DNA of 64,000 bases from an uncultured Pelagibacteraceae bacterium (GTDB lineage Bacteria > Pseudomonadota > Alphaproteobacteria > Pelagibacterales > Pelagibacteraceae). A program made the position numbers and the translations under genes. Shown here one piece after another: positions 12,080-25,013 of this stretch (within the stretch, counting starts at the first letter, position 1; every line of letters starts with the position of its first letter). The notes beneath the pieces were generated by a model. The model ran no database searches, had not been told where the DNA came from, and saw nothing but the letters and a program-made list of their open reading frames with translations. The DNA lies in assembly GCA_902556855.1 (NCBI GenBank), contig CACDXJ010000001.1:124001-188000 (forward strand), written 5' to 3'.

Positions 12080-14965
12080 ATGTCATCATCAGATAAAAAT
12101 ATAACATTTAAAAAAACCTCATTTTTATCAGGTGTAAATTCTGAGTTTATTAATCAGTTTTACTCTGATTATTTAACTGATCCAAACTCTCTTCCAAACG
12201 GATGGAAAAAGTTTTTTGATGGATTGAGTGAAAATGAAAAGTTAATTTTAAATGATTTAAACGGACCTAGTTGGTCGCCCGAAAAAAGAATTAAACAAAT
12301 AAAAGATATTTCATATAAAAAAGAAAATATACAACAAACATCTGAAGTTGATTTAAGTTCAGTTAAAGAGGCTTCAAAAGACTCTGTAAGAGCAATAATG
12401 TTAATTAGAGCCTTTAGAATAAGAGGTCACCTTATCGCAAATTTAGACCCACTCAATATTCAGAAAAAAGAAGAACATCCTGAACTTAAGCCAGAAACAT
12501 ACGGTTTTACAAAAAAAGATTATAAGAGAAAAATATTCTTAGATGGCGTTCTTGGTCTTCAATATGCTGATCTAAACCAGATACTTAAAATTTTAAGGCG
12601 AACATATTGTTCTACAATCGGATATGAATTCATGCATATGGGAGATCCAGACGAAAAAGCTTGGATACGAAATAGAATTGAAGGTCCAGAAAAGGACATT
12701 ACTTTTACAGAAAATGGAAAAAAAGCTATCTTAAATAAAATTGTTCAAGCAGAAGGCTTTGAAAAATATTTACACGTTAAATTTGTTGGAACAAAAAGAT
12801 TTGGTTTAGATGGAGGTGAGTCTCTAATTCCTGCTTTAGAGCAAATTATAAAAAGAGGAGGAAATTTAGGAGCTAAGGAGATCAAAATAGGCATGCCTCA
12901 TAGAGGAAGATTAAATGTCTTAGCAAATGTTATGGGAAAACCATTTAAAGCAATTTTCAGTGAATTTTTTGGTAAATCTGTCTCAGCAAGTAAAGATTTT
13001 GAAGGTGACGTGAAATATCACCTTGGTGCATCTTCTAATCGAGAGTTTGATGGTAATTCAGTTCATATTAGTTTAACAGACAATCCATCACATCTAGAAG
13101 CCGTGAATCCTGTTGTCCTGGGTCAAGTAAGAGCAAAACAATTCTTTCATAAGGACAAACAAAGAAAAAAAGTTATACCTGTACTTATGCATGGTGATGC
13201 TGCTTTTGCAGGACAAGGTATAGTGGCTGAATGTTTTGCTATGTCTGGATTGCCTGGACACAATATAGGAGGGACGATTCATATAATAGTAAATAATCAA
13301 ATAGGTTTTACAACTGCTCCAAGATTTGCGAGATCTTCTCCTTACCCATCAGATGTCGCTAAAATTGCTCAAGCTCCAATTTTTCATGTAAACGGGGACG
13401 ACCCAGAAGCAGTTGTTCATTGCGCAAAAATAGCAACAGAATATAGGCAGAAATTTAATCGTGATGTAGTAATAGATATGGTCTGCTATAGAAGGTTTGG
13501 ACACAATGAAGGAGATGAACCATCTTTTACTCAACCAATTATGTATAAAAAGATCAAATCACATCCTTCTACATTAACAATTTACGGTCAAAAGTTAAGT
13601 CAAGAGGGACTTACATCAATTGAGAAATTAAATGAAGAAAAAATAAATTTTAAAAATTTTCTTGAAAAAGAGTATAAAACTTCAAAAAACTATAAATCTG
13701 AATTGAAGTGGTTTGATGGAGCTTGGTCAAGGTTTAAACCAGGATTAGGTAAAGACAAGCGAGGTAAAAGTGGTGTAGATAAACAAAAATTAATAAATGT
13801 AGGAAAAAAAATCTTTACCATACCTACAAAATTCAACGCCCACAAAACACTCAAGAGAGTATTCGATCTAAGAAATCAAATGCTAAGTAATGGTAAACTT
13901 GATTGGTCTTCAGCCGAAAGTTTAGCAGTTGGAACACTTTTGACAGAGGGTTTTTCTGTTAGATTATCTGGTCAAGACTCTGGAAGAGGAACATTCAGTC
14001 AAAGGCATGCAATATTAAGAAACCAAGAAAATCATGACAGATATATTCCAGTAAATAATATTGAAAAAAATCAGATGAAATTCGAAGTTATAGATAGTTT
14101 GTTGTCTGAATTGGCTGTATTAGGTTTTGAATTTGGTTATTCATTGTCTGAACCAGAGACACTAGTTTTATGGGAAGCTCAATTTGGTGATTTTGCAAAT
14201 GGTGGCCAAGTCATCATAGATCAATTTATTACTTCTTCTGAGTCAAAATGGGGAAGAGCTAGCGGTCTTGTAATGTTACTTCCACATGGATATGAAGGCC
14301 AAGGTCCAGAACACTCTTCTGCTAGATTAGAGAGATTTCTTCAATTATGTGCTGGTGAAAATATTCAAGTAGTCAATTGCACTACACCGTCAAACTATTT
14401 CCATGTTTTAAGAAGACAGATGCATCGAGAATTTAGAAAACCACTTATAATCATGACACCAAAATCTTTATTGAGACATAAAAGATGTGTATCTGATATT
14501 TCAGAGTTTACTACAAAGAGTACGTTTCATAGAGTCCTAGAAGATGACTCCTATGTAAAAAAAAATAATTTAATCAAACTAAATGCCGATAATAAGATAA
14601 AGAAAGTCGTAATGTGTTCAGGTAAAATATACTACGATCTATTAGAAGCACGGGAAAAATTTAAAAATAGCCAGGTTGTACTAATTCGCTTAGAGCAACT
14701 TTATCCCTTTCCAGCAAAAACATTAGCTAATATTTTGAAAAGATTTAAAAATTCAAAATTTTTATGGTGTCAAGAGGAGCCTAAAAATATGGGTGCATGG
14801 AATACAGTAAAAAACTACATTGAAAGAACCCTTGAAATGATTAACTTTAAAGATATCAACGTCAAATATGTAGGTAGACAAGCTTCTTCGACTACTGCGA
14901 CCGGAAACGCAAACAAACATCTTGCACAACAAAAGGAAATATTAGAAAAGATACTTAAAGATTAA
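12080..14965 (+). CDS. sucA: 2-oxoglutarate dehydrogenase E1 component
   Basis: Thiamine-diphosphate enzyme that decarboxylates 2-oxoglutarate and reductively succinylates the E2 lipoyl group. 961 residues. The N-terminal E2-binding segment has SEFINQFYSDYLTDPNSLP near residue 20; then IGMPHRGRLNVLANV, the ThDP fold with HGDAAFAGQGIVAE and VNNQIGFTT, and the C-terminal transketolase-like region with SGQDSGRGTFSQRHA and LPHGYEGQGPEHSSAR. The open frame can start at a TTG at 12074, but the ATG at 12080 is preferred. sucB begins one base after the stop. The operon is sucCDAB-lpd. Confidence 0.97.
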   Translation: MSSSDKNITFKKTSFLSGVNSEFINQFYSDYLTDPNSLPNGWKKFFDGLSENEKLILNDLNGPSWSPEKRIKQIKDISYKKENIQQTSEVDLSSVKEASKDSVRAIMLIRAFRIRGHLIANLDPLNIQKKEEHPELKPETYGFTKKDYKRKIFLDGVLGLQYADLNQILKILRRTYCSTIGYEFMHMGDPDEKAWIRNRIEGPEKDITFTENGKKAILNKIVQAEGFEKYLHVKFVGTKRFGLDGGESLIPALEQIIKRGGNLGAKEIKIGMPHRGRLNVLANVMGKPFKAIFSEFFGKSVSASKDFEGDVKYHLGASSNREFDGNSVHISLTDNPSHLEAVNPVVLGQVRAKQFFHKDKQRKKVIPVLMHGDAAFAGQGIVAECFAMSGLPGHNIGGTIHIIVNNQIGFTTAPRFARSSPYPSDVAKIAQAPIFHVNGDDPEAVVHCAKIATEYRQKFNRDVVIDMVCYRRFGHNEGDEPSFTQPIMYKKIKSHPSTLTIYGQKLSQEGLTSIEKLNEEKINFKNFLEKEYKTSKNYKSELKWFDGAWSRFKPGLGKDKRGKSGVDKQKLINVGKKIFTIPTKFNAHKTLKRVFDLRNQMLSNGKLDWSSAESLAVGTLLTEGFSVRLSGQDSGRGTFSQRHAILRNQENHDRYIPVNNIEKNQMKFEVIDSLLSELAVLGFEFGYSLSEPETLVLWEAQFGDFANGGQVIIDQFITSSESKWGRASGLVMLLPHGYEGQGPEHSSARLERFLQLCAGENIQVVNCTTPSNYFHVLRRQMHREFRKPLIIMTPKSLLRHKRCVSDISEFTTKSTFHRVLEDDSYVKKNNLIKLNADNKIKKVVMCSGKIYYDLLEAREKFKNSQVVLIRLEQLYPFPAKTLANILKRFKNSKFLWCQEEPKNMGAWNTVKNYIERTLEMINFKDINVKYVGRQASSTTATGNANKHLAQQKEILEKILKD

Positions 14966-16318
14966 ATGTCAGAAAAAATCACAGTTCCTACATTAGGTGA
15001 ATCAGTCACAGAGGCTACAGTATCAAAATGGTTAAAGAGCCAAGGTGATAAGGTTGTAGCTGATGAACCTATAGTTGAGTTAGAGACAGATAAAGTAAAC
15101 GTTGAAGTTCCAGCCCCATCTAATGGAATTCTAGGTGATATAAATGTCAAAGAGGGCGAAACGGTAAATGTAGGATCAATACTTGGAACAATTAGCAATA
15201 ATACTACGCAAGAGAAAAAAAACACTAAAGAAATTAAAGATTATAGTCCTCCAAAAAAAGATGTAAGAAATAAACCTAAAATATTTCAAGAAGAGAAAAA
15301 AAAACAAATTCCAAAAAAAATAAGCAAAATTAATCTCGATGAACCTGTGTTAAAACTAGAAGAAGAAAGTTTGGAGGAAGAAGAAGAGCCTTTAATTTTA
15401 GAGGAAATTCACAAAGAAAAAGAAAAATCGATAACAAATAAAGTAAATAAAAAAATTTTTGAAACTAAGATATCTCCAGCTGCTAGAAAAATGGCGAGTG
15501 AAAAAAATATCGATATTGATAAAATTCAGGGAAGCGGTAAAAATGGTGTAATATTGAAAGAAGATTTATTGAGTTTGATGGGTTCAAAACCATCTCCTTC
15601 CGAAAGAAAAATAAAACATGGTCCTGAAGAAAGAGTAAAGATGACTCGATTAAGATTAACCATAGCTAAAAGACTTAAAGAAGCACAAGAAAATGCAGCA
15701 ATGCTTACTACTTTTAATGAGGTAGACATGAGTGAGGTGATAGCGATGAGAAATGAGTATAAAGATGAATTTCAAAAAAATTATGGAGTAAAATTAGGAT
15801 TTATGTCTTTTTTTGTTAAGGCATGCGTCATTGGTTTAAAAAATTATCCTGCAATAAACGCAGAAATTCAAGGTGATGAAATAGTTTATAAAAATTATTA
15901 TAATATAAGTATAGCAGTAGGAACAGAACGAGGTTTAGTGGTTCCTGTGCTAAGAGAAACAGATGAAATGTCTTTTGCGGATATAGAAAAAAATATTGGG
16001 GAACTTGGGCAAAAAGCTAGGGATGGAAAGATTACTATAGAAGATTTACAAGGTGGAACATTTACAATCACCAATGGCGGTATATACGGATCAATGTTGT
16101 CAACACCAATTTTGAATCCACCTCAGTCAGCAGTTTTAGGAATGCATAACATTATAAATAGACCAGTTGCAGTTGATGGAAATGTTGAGATAAGACCTAT
16201 AATGTATTTAGCTTTATCTTATGATCATAGAATAATTGATGGTAAAGAAGCTGTTTCATTTTTAAAAATAGTAAAAGAGTCTTTAGAGCAACCAAAAAGA
16301 TTATTTTTAAATATCTAA
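14966..16318 (+). CDS. sucB: Dihydrolipoamide succinyltransferase (E2 of 2-oxoglutarate dehydrogenase)
   Basis: Core of the 2-oxoglutarate dehydrogenase complex. 450 residues. Domain order: one lipoyl domain (1-76) with the lipoylated lysine K43 in [11 protein letters not shown]; a long Lys/Glu-rich linker (about 77-165); the peripheral-subunit-binding domain (about 166-201, [15 protein letters not shown]); and the acyltransferase domain ending in [12 protein letters not shown], with catalytic H421 and D425. The linker is very charged ([11 protein letters not shown]) rather than Ala/Pro-rich, a common substitution in A+T-rich genomes. It abuts sucA and is 2 bp from lpd. Confidence 0.96.
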   Translation: MSEKITVPTLGESVTEATVSKWLKSQGDKVVADEPIVELETDKVNVEVPAPSNGILGDINVKEGETVNVGSILGTISNNTTQEKKNTKEIKDYSPPKKDVRNKPKIFQEEKKKQIPKKISKINLDEPVLKLEEESLEEEEEPLILEEIHKEKEKSITNKVNKKIFETKISPAARKMASEKNIDIDKIQGSGKNGVILKEDLLSLMGSKPSPSERKIKHGPEERVKMTRLRLTIAKRLKEAQENAAMLTTFNEVDMSEVIAMRNEYKDEFQKNYGVKLGFMSFFVKACVIGLKNYPAINAEIQGDEIVYKNYYNISIAVGTERGLVVPVLRETDEMSFADIEKNIGELGQKARDGKITIEDLQGGTFTITNGGIYGSMLSTPILNPPQSAVLGMHNIINRPVAVDGNVEIRPIMYLALSYDHRIIDGKEAVSFLKIVKESLEQPKRLFLNI

Positions 16319-16320
16319 AT

Positions 16321-17721
16321 ATGGATAATTTTGACTTAGTAGTAATTGGTGGTGGCCCAGGAGGTTACGTTTGTGCGATTAGAGCTGCTCAGCTTGGTTT
16401 GAAAACAGCGTGTGTAGAGTCTAGAGGTGCCCTTGGAGGTACTTGTCTTAACGTTGGCTGTATTCCATCAAAAAGTTTATTAAACTTATCCGAAAATTTT
16501 CATAAAGCTAAAAAAGACTTCAATAAACAAGGAATTGAAATAGACGGAATAAAACTTAACATTGAAAAAATGATGACTAATAAGAATAAATCAATTCAGG
16601 TTCTAACAAAAGGTGTTGAATTTTTATTCAAGAAAAACAAGGTGACCTATATAAAAGGAAAAGGTGTTTTATTTTCCAATAACGATGTAGTTGTTTACGA
16701 AAATAATAAAAAGACTAATTATAAGACAAAAAATATCGTTATTGCCACTGGATCAGAAGTTGCATCTTTACCTGGGGTTCATATAGACGAAAAAAATATT
16801 ATTTCTTCTACTGGAGCTTTATCGCTTAATAAAGTACCAAAAAAACTTGCGATTATAGGTGGTGGATACATAGGTTTAGAAATGGGGTCAGTATGGTCTA
16901 GATTAGGATCAGACGTAACTGTCATTGAATATCTTGAACACATTACTCCTGGAATGGATCGAGAAATTTCAAACGAATTTCAGAAGATTTTAACTAAACA
17001 AGGAATAAAGTTCAAAATGAACACTAAAGTCAATTCTGTAAAAAATTTGAGCTCTGGAGTATCAATTAATTTTACCGATATTAAAAATTCTAAAGACGAA
17101 AATTTAGATTTCGATAAAGTTTTAGTTTCAGTTGGAAGAAAACCTTACACGGAGGGACTCAATTTGACAAAAATAGGAGTAAAAAAAGATGCAAAAGGTA
17201 GAATAGAAGTAAATAAAAAATTACAAACATCAGTCAAAAATATCTATGCGATAGGAGATGTAATAAAAGGACCTATGTTAGCACATAAAGCTGAGGAAGA
17301 AGGCATAGCTGTTGCAGAAATTTTAGCTGGTCAAGCTGGACACGTAAATTATGATGTTATTCCAGGCGTAATTTATACTTCGCCTGAAGTTGCAACAGTT
17401 GGAAAAACCGAGGAACAATTAAAAAAAGAAAACAAAACGTATAAGGTGGGAAAATTTCCTTTTTTAGCAAATTCTCGTGCAAAAGTTAATAATGAAACAG
17501 AGGGATTTGTTAAGATTTTAGCTGATGGAAATACTGATAAAGTTTTAGGTGTTCATATTATAGGACCTCATTGTGGGGACATGATTGCAGAAATGGCATT
17601 AGCTATGGAATTTGGTGCAAGTGCGGAAGATATAGCTAGAACTTGCCACGCCCATCCAACACACACTGAGGCAATAAAAGAGGCCGCATTAGCTGTTGAT
17701 AAAAGACCAATTCATTTTTAA
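16321..17721 (+). CDS. lpdA: Dihydrolipoamide dehydrogenase (E3)
   Basis: FAD enzyme that reoxidises dihydrolipoyl groups with NAD+. 466 residues. The FAD motif VVIGGGPGGY is at 7-16, the redox-active disulfide is C42/C47 in GGTCLNVGCIPSK, the NAD fold starts with AIIGGGYIGLEMG, and the C-terminal HAHPTHTEA supplies the catalytic His-Glu. It is the last gene of sucCDAB-lpd. No second lpd lies next to aceEF at the other end of the window, so this E3 probably serves both the 2-oxoglutarate and pyruvate dehydrogenase complexes. Confidence 0.97.
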   Translation: MDNFDLVVIGGGPGGYVCAIRAAQLGLKTACVESRGALGGTCLNVGCIPSKSLLNLSENFHKAKKDFNKQGIEIDGIKLNIEKMMTNKNKSIQVLTKGVEFLFKKNKVTYIKGKGVLFSNNDVVVYENNKKTNYKTKNIVIATGSEVASLPGVHIDEKNIISSTGALSLNKVPKKLAIIGGGYIGLEMGSVWSRLGSDVTVIEYLEHITPGMDREISNEFQKILTKQGIKFKMNTKVNSVKNLSSGVSINFTDIKNSKDENLDFDKVLVSVGRKPYTEGLNLTKIGVKKDAKGRIEVNKKLQTSVKNIYAIGDVIKGPMLAHKAEEEGIAVAEILAGQAGHVNYDVIPGVIYTSPEVATVGKTEEQLKKENKTYKVGKFPFLANSRAKVNNETEGFVKILADGNTDKVLGVHIIGPHCGDMIAEMALAMEFGASAEDIARTCHAHPTHTEAIKEAALAVDKRPIHF

Positions 17722-17749
17722 ATAAAAATAATTCTAATACTATCATTTT

Positions 17750-19693
17750 ATGAAAGCACAAGTGTTGTTGCCAAAAGTTTTTAATTTTCCATTTACTTAT
17801 AACTCAAAGAATGCAGGGCATATCGGCAACCTAGTAGAAGTTCCATTTGGATCAAAAAAAGAAATCGGTGTTATTTGGAACAATAATTATCCAGAGCCTA
17901 AAAATTTAAAAATTAAAGATATAGGAAAAATAACCGAGTATTCAATAAATAAAAAACTCATTGATTTTATAGAATGGTTTTCATCATACAATATGGTTCC
18001 AATCGGGCTTGTCTTAAAGATGGCAATAGGTGGAATAGATAAGTATATAATTAAGAAAGATAATATTGTAGAAATAAAAAAAACTGAAAAAAAAGTTTTT
18101 AGATTAAACAGTGAACAAGAAAAAGCACTAAATTTTCTTGAGAAGGTAAATGGAAAATTTGATGTATCAGTACTACAAGGCACTACAGGTTCAGGTAAAA
18201 CTTTAGTTTACTTTGAACGTATTAAAAAGATAATCAAAAAAAACAATCAAGCTCTGGTCCTATTACCAGAAATTTTTCTAACGAATGATTTTAAATCTAG
18301 ATTCGAAGAATTCTTTGGGTTTGAACCTGCAATTTGGCATTCTAAAATAACACCAAAACAAAAAAGAATAATTTGGAAAGGGATAATTAGTAATAAAATC
18401 AAAATTTTAGTAGGCGCTAGGTCAGCTCTACTTTTACCTTTTAAGAAATTAGGAATAATAATTGTTGATGAAGAGCACGATACATCCTACAAACAAGACG
18501 AAGGTGTAATTTACAATGCCAGAGACATGGCTATATCAAGAGCAAAATTTGAAAAAATTCCTATCCACTTAGTTTCTTCCGTACCTTCGATAGAAACATT
18601 TAATAATATTATTAATAAAAAATATAGACACATTAACATTGTGAAAAGATTTGATGAATACCCACTTCCTGAAACAAAAATTATTAATCTGAATATTGCA
18701 AAAATTAAAAATAAATTTATAGCAAATGAAACAATTAAATTAGTAAAAAATTATTTAATTAAAAATGAACAAGTCTTATTTTTTATCAATAGAAGAGGTT
18801 TTGCCCCATATTTAATATGTAAAAAATGTGGAAATAAATTGATCTGTTCTAATTGCTCTCTGTATTTAACTTTTCATAAAATAAAAAATAAAGCTATTTG
18901 TCATCACTGCTCATTTGAAAAAGGGATTAAAACTAAATGTAATTCTGATGGGAATTGTGAATTTATCATGTATGGGCCTGGAGTAGAAAAAATATTTGAG
19001 GAAGTAAAAGAAATTTTTCCAAGTAAAAAAATTAGCATATTTTCAAGCGATTATTTAAAAACAAAAGAAAAAACAAAAGATTTATTTAGAGAGATTAATG
19101 AAAATAAATTAGATATTTTAATAGGAACTCAAATGATCTCAAAAGGATTTAATTTTCCAAAATTAAATTGCATAGTTGTAATTGATGCTGATTTTTCAGG
19201 TAGAGGGTATGACTTAAGGACAACAGAGAAGAATATTCAATTATATCATCAGCTAAGTGGAAGAGCAGGTCGATTTAGTTCTGACTCTTTAATTATTTAT
19301 CAAACATTAACACCCTATGATGCTACTCTTAATGAATTAATTAAAAATCGATCTGATGAACTTTTAAAAAATGAACTTTTGTTAAGACAAAGAAATAAAC
19401 TACCTCCGTTTATTAGACTTATTTCTATAATTGTTTCATCAAAGGACCGTAGTTTGAGTCTACAGGGAGCTCGCGAAATTAAAGCGAAACTTAACCTAAT
19501 TAAGGAGTTAGAAATTTTGGGACCAGTAGACTCTCCATTGCTTAAAATTAAAAAAAATTTCAGAACGAGATTATTGATTAGGTTCAATAGTAGGTTTTTA
19601 ATGCAAAAAAAAATCACTAATGTACTGAATAGGCTTAAAATCTCATCAAAAATTAAACTTACGGTTGATGTGGACCCTATCAATTTTGCTTAA
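17750..19693 (+). CDS. priA: Primosomal protein N' (replication restart helicase)
   Basis: Superfamily 2 helicase that reloads the replisome at collapsed forks. 647 residues, shorter than the ~730 of E. coli, mainly through a reduced N-terminal DNA-binding region. Walker A is GTTGSGKT, Walker B is VDEEHD, and a zinc-binding insertion follows (CKKCG, CSNC, CHHC and a final C-x5-C pair). The helicase motif GRAGR (in LSGRAGRFS) is intact. The last zinc pair is spaced as CNSDGNC rather than the common CPxCG, a mild variation. priA directly before atpH is the usual alphaproteobacterial order. Confidence 0.94.
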   Translation: MKAQVLLPKVFNFPFTYNSKNAGHIGNLVEVPFGSKKEIGVIWNNNYPEPKNLKIKDIGKITEYSINKKLIDFIEWFSSYNMVPIGLVLKMAIGGIDKYIIKKDNIVEIKKTEKKVFRLNSEQEKALNFLEKVNGKFDVSVLQGTTGSGKTLVYFERIKKIIKKNNQALVLLPEIFLTNDFKSRFEEFFGFEPAIWHSKITPKQKRIIWKGIISNKIKILVGARSALLLPFKKLGIIIVDEEHDTSYKQDEGVIYNARDMAISRAKFEKIPIHLVSSVPSIETFNNIINKKYRHINIVKRFDEYPLPETKIINLNIAKIKNKFIANETIKLVKNYLIKNEQVLFFINRRGFAPYLICKKCGNKLICSNCSLYLTFHKIKNKAICHHCSFEKGIKTKCNSDGNCEFIMYGPGVEKIFEEVKEIFPSKKISIFSSDYLKTKEKTKDLFREINENKLDILIGTQMISKGFNFPKLNCIVVIDADFSGRGYDLRTTEKNIQLYHQLSGRAGRFSSDSLIIYQTLTPYDATLNELIKNRSDELLKNELLLRQRNKLPPFIRLISIIVSSKDRSLSLQGAREIKAKLNLIKELEILGPVDSPLLKIKKNFRTRLLIRFNSRFLMQKKITNVLNRLKISSKIKLTVDVDPINFA

Positions 19694-19706
19694 CTCCGTA
19701 ATTGGC

Positions 19707-19725
19707 AACTTGATCAAGTTATACT
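19707..19725 (+). promoter_or_regulatory. 14-bp perfect palindrome overlapping a -10-like hexamer before atpH
   Basis: The 81-bp gap between priA and atpH contains AACTTGATCAAGTT (19707-19720), a perfect palindrome. Its last base is the first base of TATACT (19720-19725), a plausible -10 element. No convincing -35 lies at normal spacing. The arrangement suits an operator at the ATP synthase promoter, but a chance palindrome cannot be excluded. Confidence 0.35.
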
Positions 19726-19774
19726 CTTATGGTACGACCTCTGCATAATTTCACTAAAAATTCTTACTAATAAA

Positions 19775-20332
19775 ATGAGCACAAACAAATCTTTCTCAAC
19801 AGAAACCTCAGAAAGATACTCGCGCGCTTTATTTGAGCTATCTAACGAGACAAGTGAGTTAGAAAAAACTGAAAATGATATCAAACAATTTCAATCTTTA
19901 CTTAATAAGAGTTTAGAGATTAAAAACTTTATTAAAGACCCAACCCAAAGCATTAGTCAACAAAATAAATTTTTTGATTTATTGTCAGATAGATTAAATT
20001 TCTCTAAAAATTTAAAAAACTTTTTCTTACTATTAATTGAAAAGAGAAGAATTTTTTATGTTAACAAAATCTCGGAAAGCTTTTTAAAACTCTGTTCAAA
20101 AAAAAGAGGTGAACTAGAAGCCTCATTAATTTCATCAAAAGATCTGTCTAAATCGGAAATAGAGACTATAAGCAAGGATTTATCTGCAACAATGGGATCA
20201 TCTATAAAATTTAACTATAAAGTTGATAAAGAATTAATTGGAGGGCTAAAGATACAATTAGGAAGTTTTATGATTGACACTTCAATTAAAAATAAACTTA
20301 AAAAGTATAAACTTGCGATGTTAGAAAATTAA
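19775..20332 (+). CDS. atpH: ATP synthase F1 delta subunit
   Basis: Connects the F1 head to the b-subunit stalk. 185 residues, usual length. The N-terminal helical domain begins with SERYSRALFELS, and the C-terminal GGLKIQLGSFMIDTSIKNKLKKYK is the conserved delta signature. First gene of atpHAGDC; atpA starts one base after the stop. The F0 genes are not in the window, as expected for alphaproteobacteria, where F0 is encoded at a separate locus. Confidence 0.95.
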   Translation: MSTNKSFSTETSERYSRALFELSNETSELEKTENDIKQFQSLLNKSLEIKNFIKDPTQSISQQNKFFDLLSDRLNFSKNLKNFFLLLIEKRRIFYVNKISESFLKLCSKKRGELEASLISSKDLSKSEIETISKDLSATMGSSIKFNYKVDKELIGGLKIQLGSFMIDTSIKNKLKKYKLAMLEN

Positions 20333-21861
20333 ATGACAATAAATCCTTCTGAAGTTACAAAATTATTAAAAGATCAGATAAAAAATTTCGGAGAAAAGGC
20401 TGAGGTTTCTGAGATTGGAAAAGTTTTGTCAGTTGGAGATGGTATAGCAAGAGTTTATGGTTTAGATAATGTTCAAGCCGGAGAAATGGTAGAATTTGAA
20501 GATGGATCCAAAGGAATGGCTTTAAATTTAGAGAATGACAATGTTGGTGTTGTTATTTTTGGTGACGATAGAAATATCAAGGAGGGTGACACTATTAAAA
20601 GAACAAATGCAATTGTAGATGTTCCAGTAGGTAAAGAGCTTCTAGGTCGAGTGGTCGATGGACTAGGCAATCCAATTGATGGCAAAGGTTCACTCTCTGT
20701 AAAAGAGAGAAAGCGTGTGGAAGTAAAAGCTCCTGGTATTATTCCTCGACAATCTGTTAACGAGCCAATGCAAACTGGTTTAAAGTCGATAGACTCATTG
20801 ATCCCCATTGGAAGAGGCCAAAGAGAATTAATTATTGGTGATAGACAAACAGGTAAAACTGCAGTGGCAATTGATGCAATTATTAATCAAAAAAAAATAA
20901 ATGAGTCAAAAGATGAAAAGAAAAAACTATATTGTGTTTATGTTGCTATTGGTCAAAAACGTTCAACTGTCGCTCAAATAACAAAAACATTAGAAGAAGC
21001 TGGAGCTTTAAAATATACTACAATTGTTGCAGCTACAGCTTCTGACTCAGCTCCCTTACAATTTTTAGCTCCTTATACCGGATGTACAATTGGTGAATAT
21101 TTTAGAGATAATGGTATGCATGCTCTTATAGTTTATGATGATCTATCAAAACAAGCTGTAGCATACAGGCAAATGTCCTTATTACTAAGAAGACCACCGG
21201 GAAGAGAAGCTTATCCTGGAGATGTATTTTATTTACACAGCAGACTTTTGGAGCGTGCAGCAAAATTAAGTGATAAAAGCGGGGGAGGATCTCTAACAGC
21301 CTTACCTATAATTGAAACACAAGCTGGAGATGTATCTGCTTATATACCAACTAATGTTATTTCTATCACAGACGGTCAAATTTTTTTAGAGACTGAATTA
21401 TTTAATCAAGGAATTAGACCTGCAGTAAACGTTGGTTTGTCAGTATCCAGGGTGGGTTCAGCTGCTCAAACTAAAGCAATGAAAAAAGTTGCTGGCTCCA
21501 TAAAATTAGAATTGGCACAGTACAGAGAAATGGCCGCTTTTGCTCAATTTGGTTCAGATTTAGATGCTTCTACACAGCAACTACTAAATCGCGGTGCAAA
21601 ACTTACTGAGCTTTTAAAACAAGATCAATATTCTCCTATGACGGTCGCCGAACAAGTTGTATCAGTTTTTACAGGTGTCAAAGGTTACTTAGATGACGTT
21701 GATTTAGGAAAAATTAAAAAGTTTGAAAAGGATGTAATTGAAAAAATTAAATCTGAAAAACCTGAAATTGTAGAGGCTATTCAATCCTCTGGAAAATTAG
21801 AGGAAACTACCGAAAAATTGCTCGCAGAAATAATTGAGAAATACAAAAAAGGAAATAAATA

Positions 21862-21862
<1 letters not shown>
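20333..21862 (+). CDS. atpA: ATP synthase F1 alpha subunit
   Basis: Non-catalytic nucleotide-binding subunit of F1. 509 residues. The P-loop GDRQTGKT is near residue 169; the alpha/beta signature [17 protein letters not shown] is present near residue 362, with the arginine that reaches the catalytic site in SVSRVGS. The stop overlaps the atpG start by one base (TAATG). Normal in every visible respect. Confidence 0.99.
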
Positions 21863-24159
<2,297 letters not shown>

Positions 24160-24160
<1 letters not shown>

Positions 24161-24546
24161 TGTCTGAAAATTTTGTAGTTGAAATAATATCTCCCGATAG
24201 ATCAATTTTAAAAGAAAATACTTTAGAAGTAACAATACCATCCTATGAGGGAGAAATGGGTATAATGAAAGATCATATACCCTTAATAACTTTTCTTAGA
24301 CCAGGAATAATAAAAGTAATTGGAGAAAATGAAAAAAAATTCTTTGTCGAAGATGGAATTGTAGAATTCTCAAATAATACTTTATTGATTTTAACCTCAA
24401 CGGCAAAAGATCTTTCAAGTATAAATAAGAATTCTTTAAATGTAATTATTAATGAGGCGGAGAAAAAAATTGCTAATAACGAAATTTCAGATAAAGAAAG
24501 ATACTTACTATCTTATAAAGTAGAAACTTTAAAAAAAGTTATTTAA
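24160..24546 (+). CDS. atpC: ATP synthase F1 epsilon subunit
   Basis: Regulatory and rotor subunit of F1. 128 residues. The beta-sandwich domain (about 1-85) shows ISPDRSILKENTLEVTIPS and the conserved YEGEMGIMKDHIPLIT; a short two-helix C-terminal domain follows (about 90-128). Last gene of atpHAGDC. Its 3' end overlaps the convergent rppH by 8 bp; no terminator is visible between them. Confidence 0.96.
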
Positions 24547-25009
24547 TTAGTTTTTTTATATTTTCTAGAAGTTTAAAATACATATCTTTTTTAAAATCTA
24601 CGATTACTTCAGGAAGTTTATCTGGGGGCAGCCATTTCCATTCAATAAATTCAGGATTCTTAGTGTTTAAATTAATTTCTTCCTCAGTCCCGGTAAATTT
24701 TGTAATAAACCACTTTTGTTTTTGACCTCTAAACTTCCCTTTCCAAATAATACCAACTAAGTTTTTTGGAAGCTCGTATTCAAAAAATCCGTCAATCTCT
24801 TTGACCACTTCTATATTTCTTATGCTCGTTTCCTCAAGAAGCTCTCTTTTCATTGCTGCCAAATAGCTCTCTTCTCCATCAACACCTCCTTGCGGCATTT
24901 GCCATTTATCAGAAGGATTATCTTTTCTTTTTCCCACAAAAACCTCGTTATTTTTGTTCAGGATTATTACTCCTACGCCATTTCGCATAGGAAGTTTTTT
25001 TATACTCAT
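24539..25009 (-). CDS. rppH: RNA pyrophosphohydrolase (Nudix)
   Basis: Removes pyrophosphate from 5'-triphosphate RNA, starting mRNA decay. 156 residues. The Nudix box spans 41-63 with G41, E47, R55, E56, E59 and E60 in place; the usual late Gly is Ser62. PSDKWQMPQGGVD precedes the box, as in RppH/YgdP and dinucleoside polyphosphate hydrolases. It is the distal gene of the rplU-to-rppH minus-strand run, 4 bp from ctpA. Since RppH and ApaH-like Nudix enzymes overlap in activity, substrate preference is inferred. Confidence 0.88.
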   Translation of the reverse strand: MSIKKLPMRNGVGVIILNKNNEVFVGKRKDNPSDKWQMPQGGVDGEESYLAAMKRELLEETSIRNIEVVKEIDGFFEYELPKNLVGIIWKGKFRGQKQKWFITKFTGTEEEINLNTKNPEFIEWKWLPPDKLPEVIVDFKKDMYFKLLENIKKLIK

Positions 25010-25013
25010 TTAA

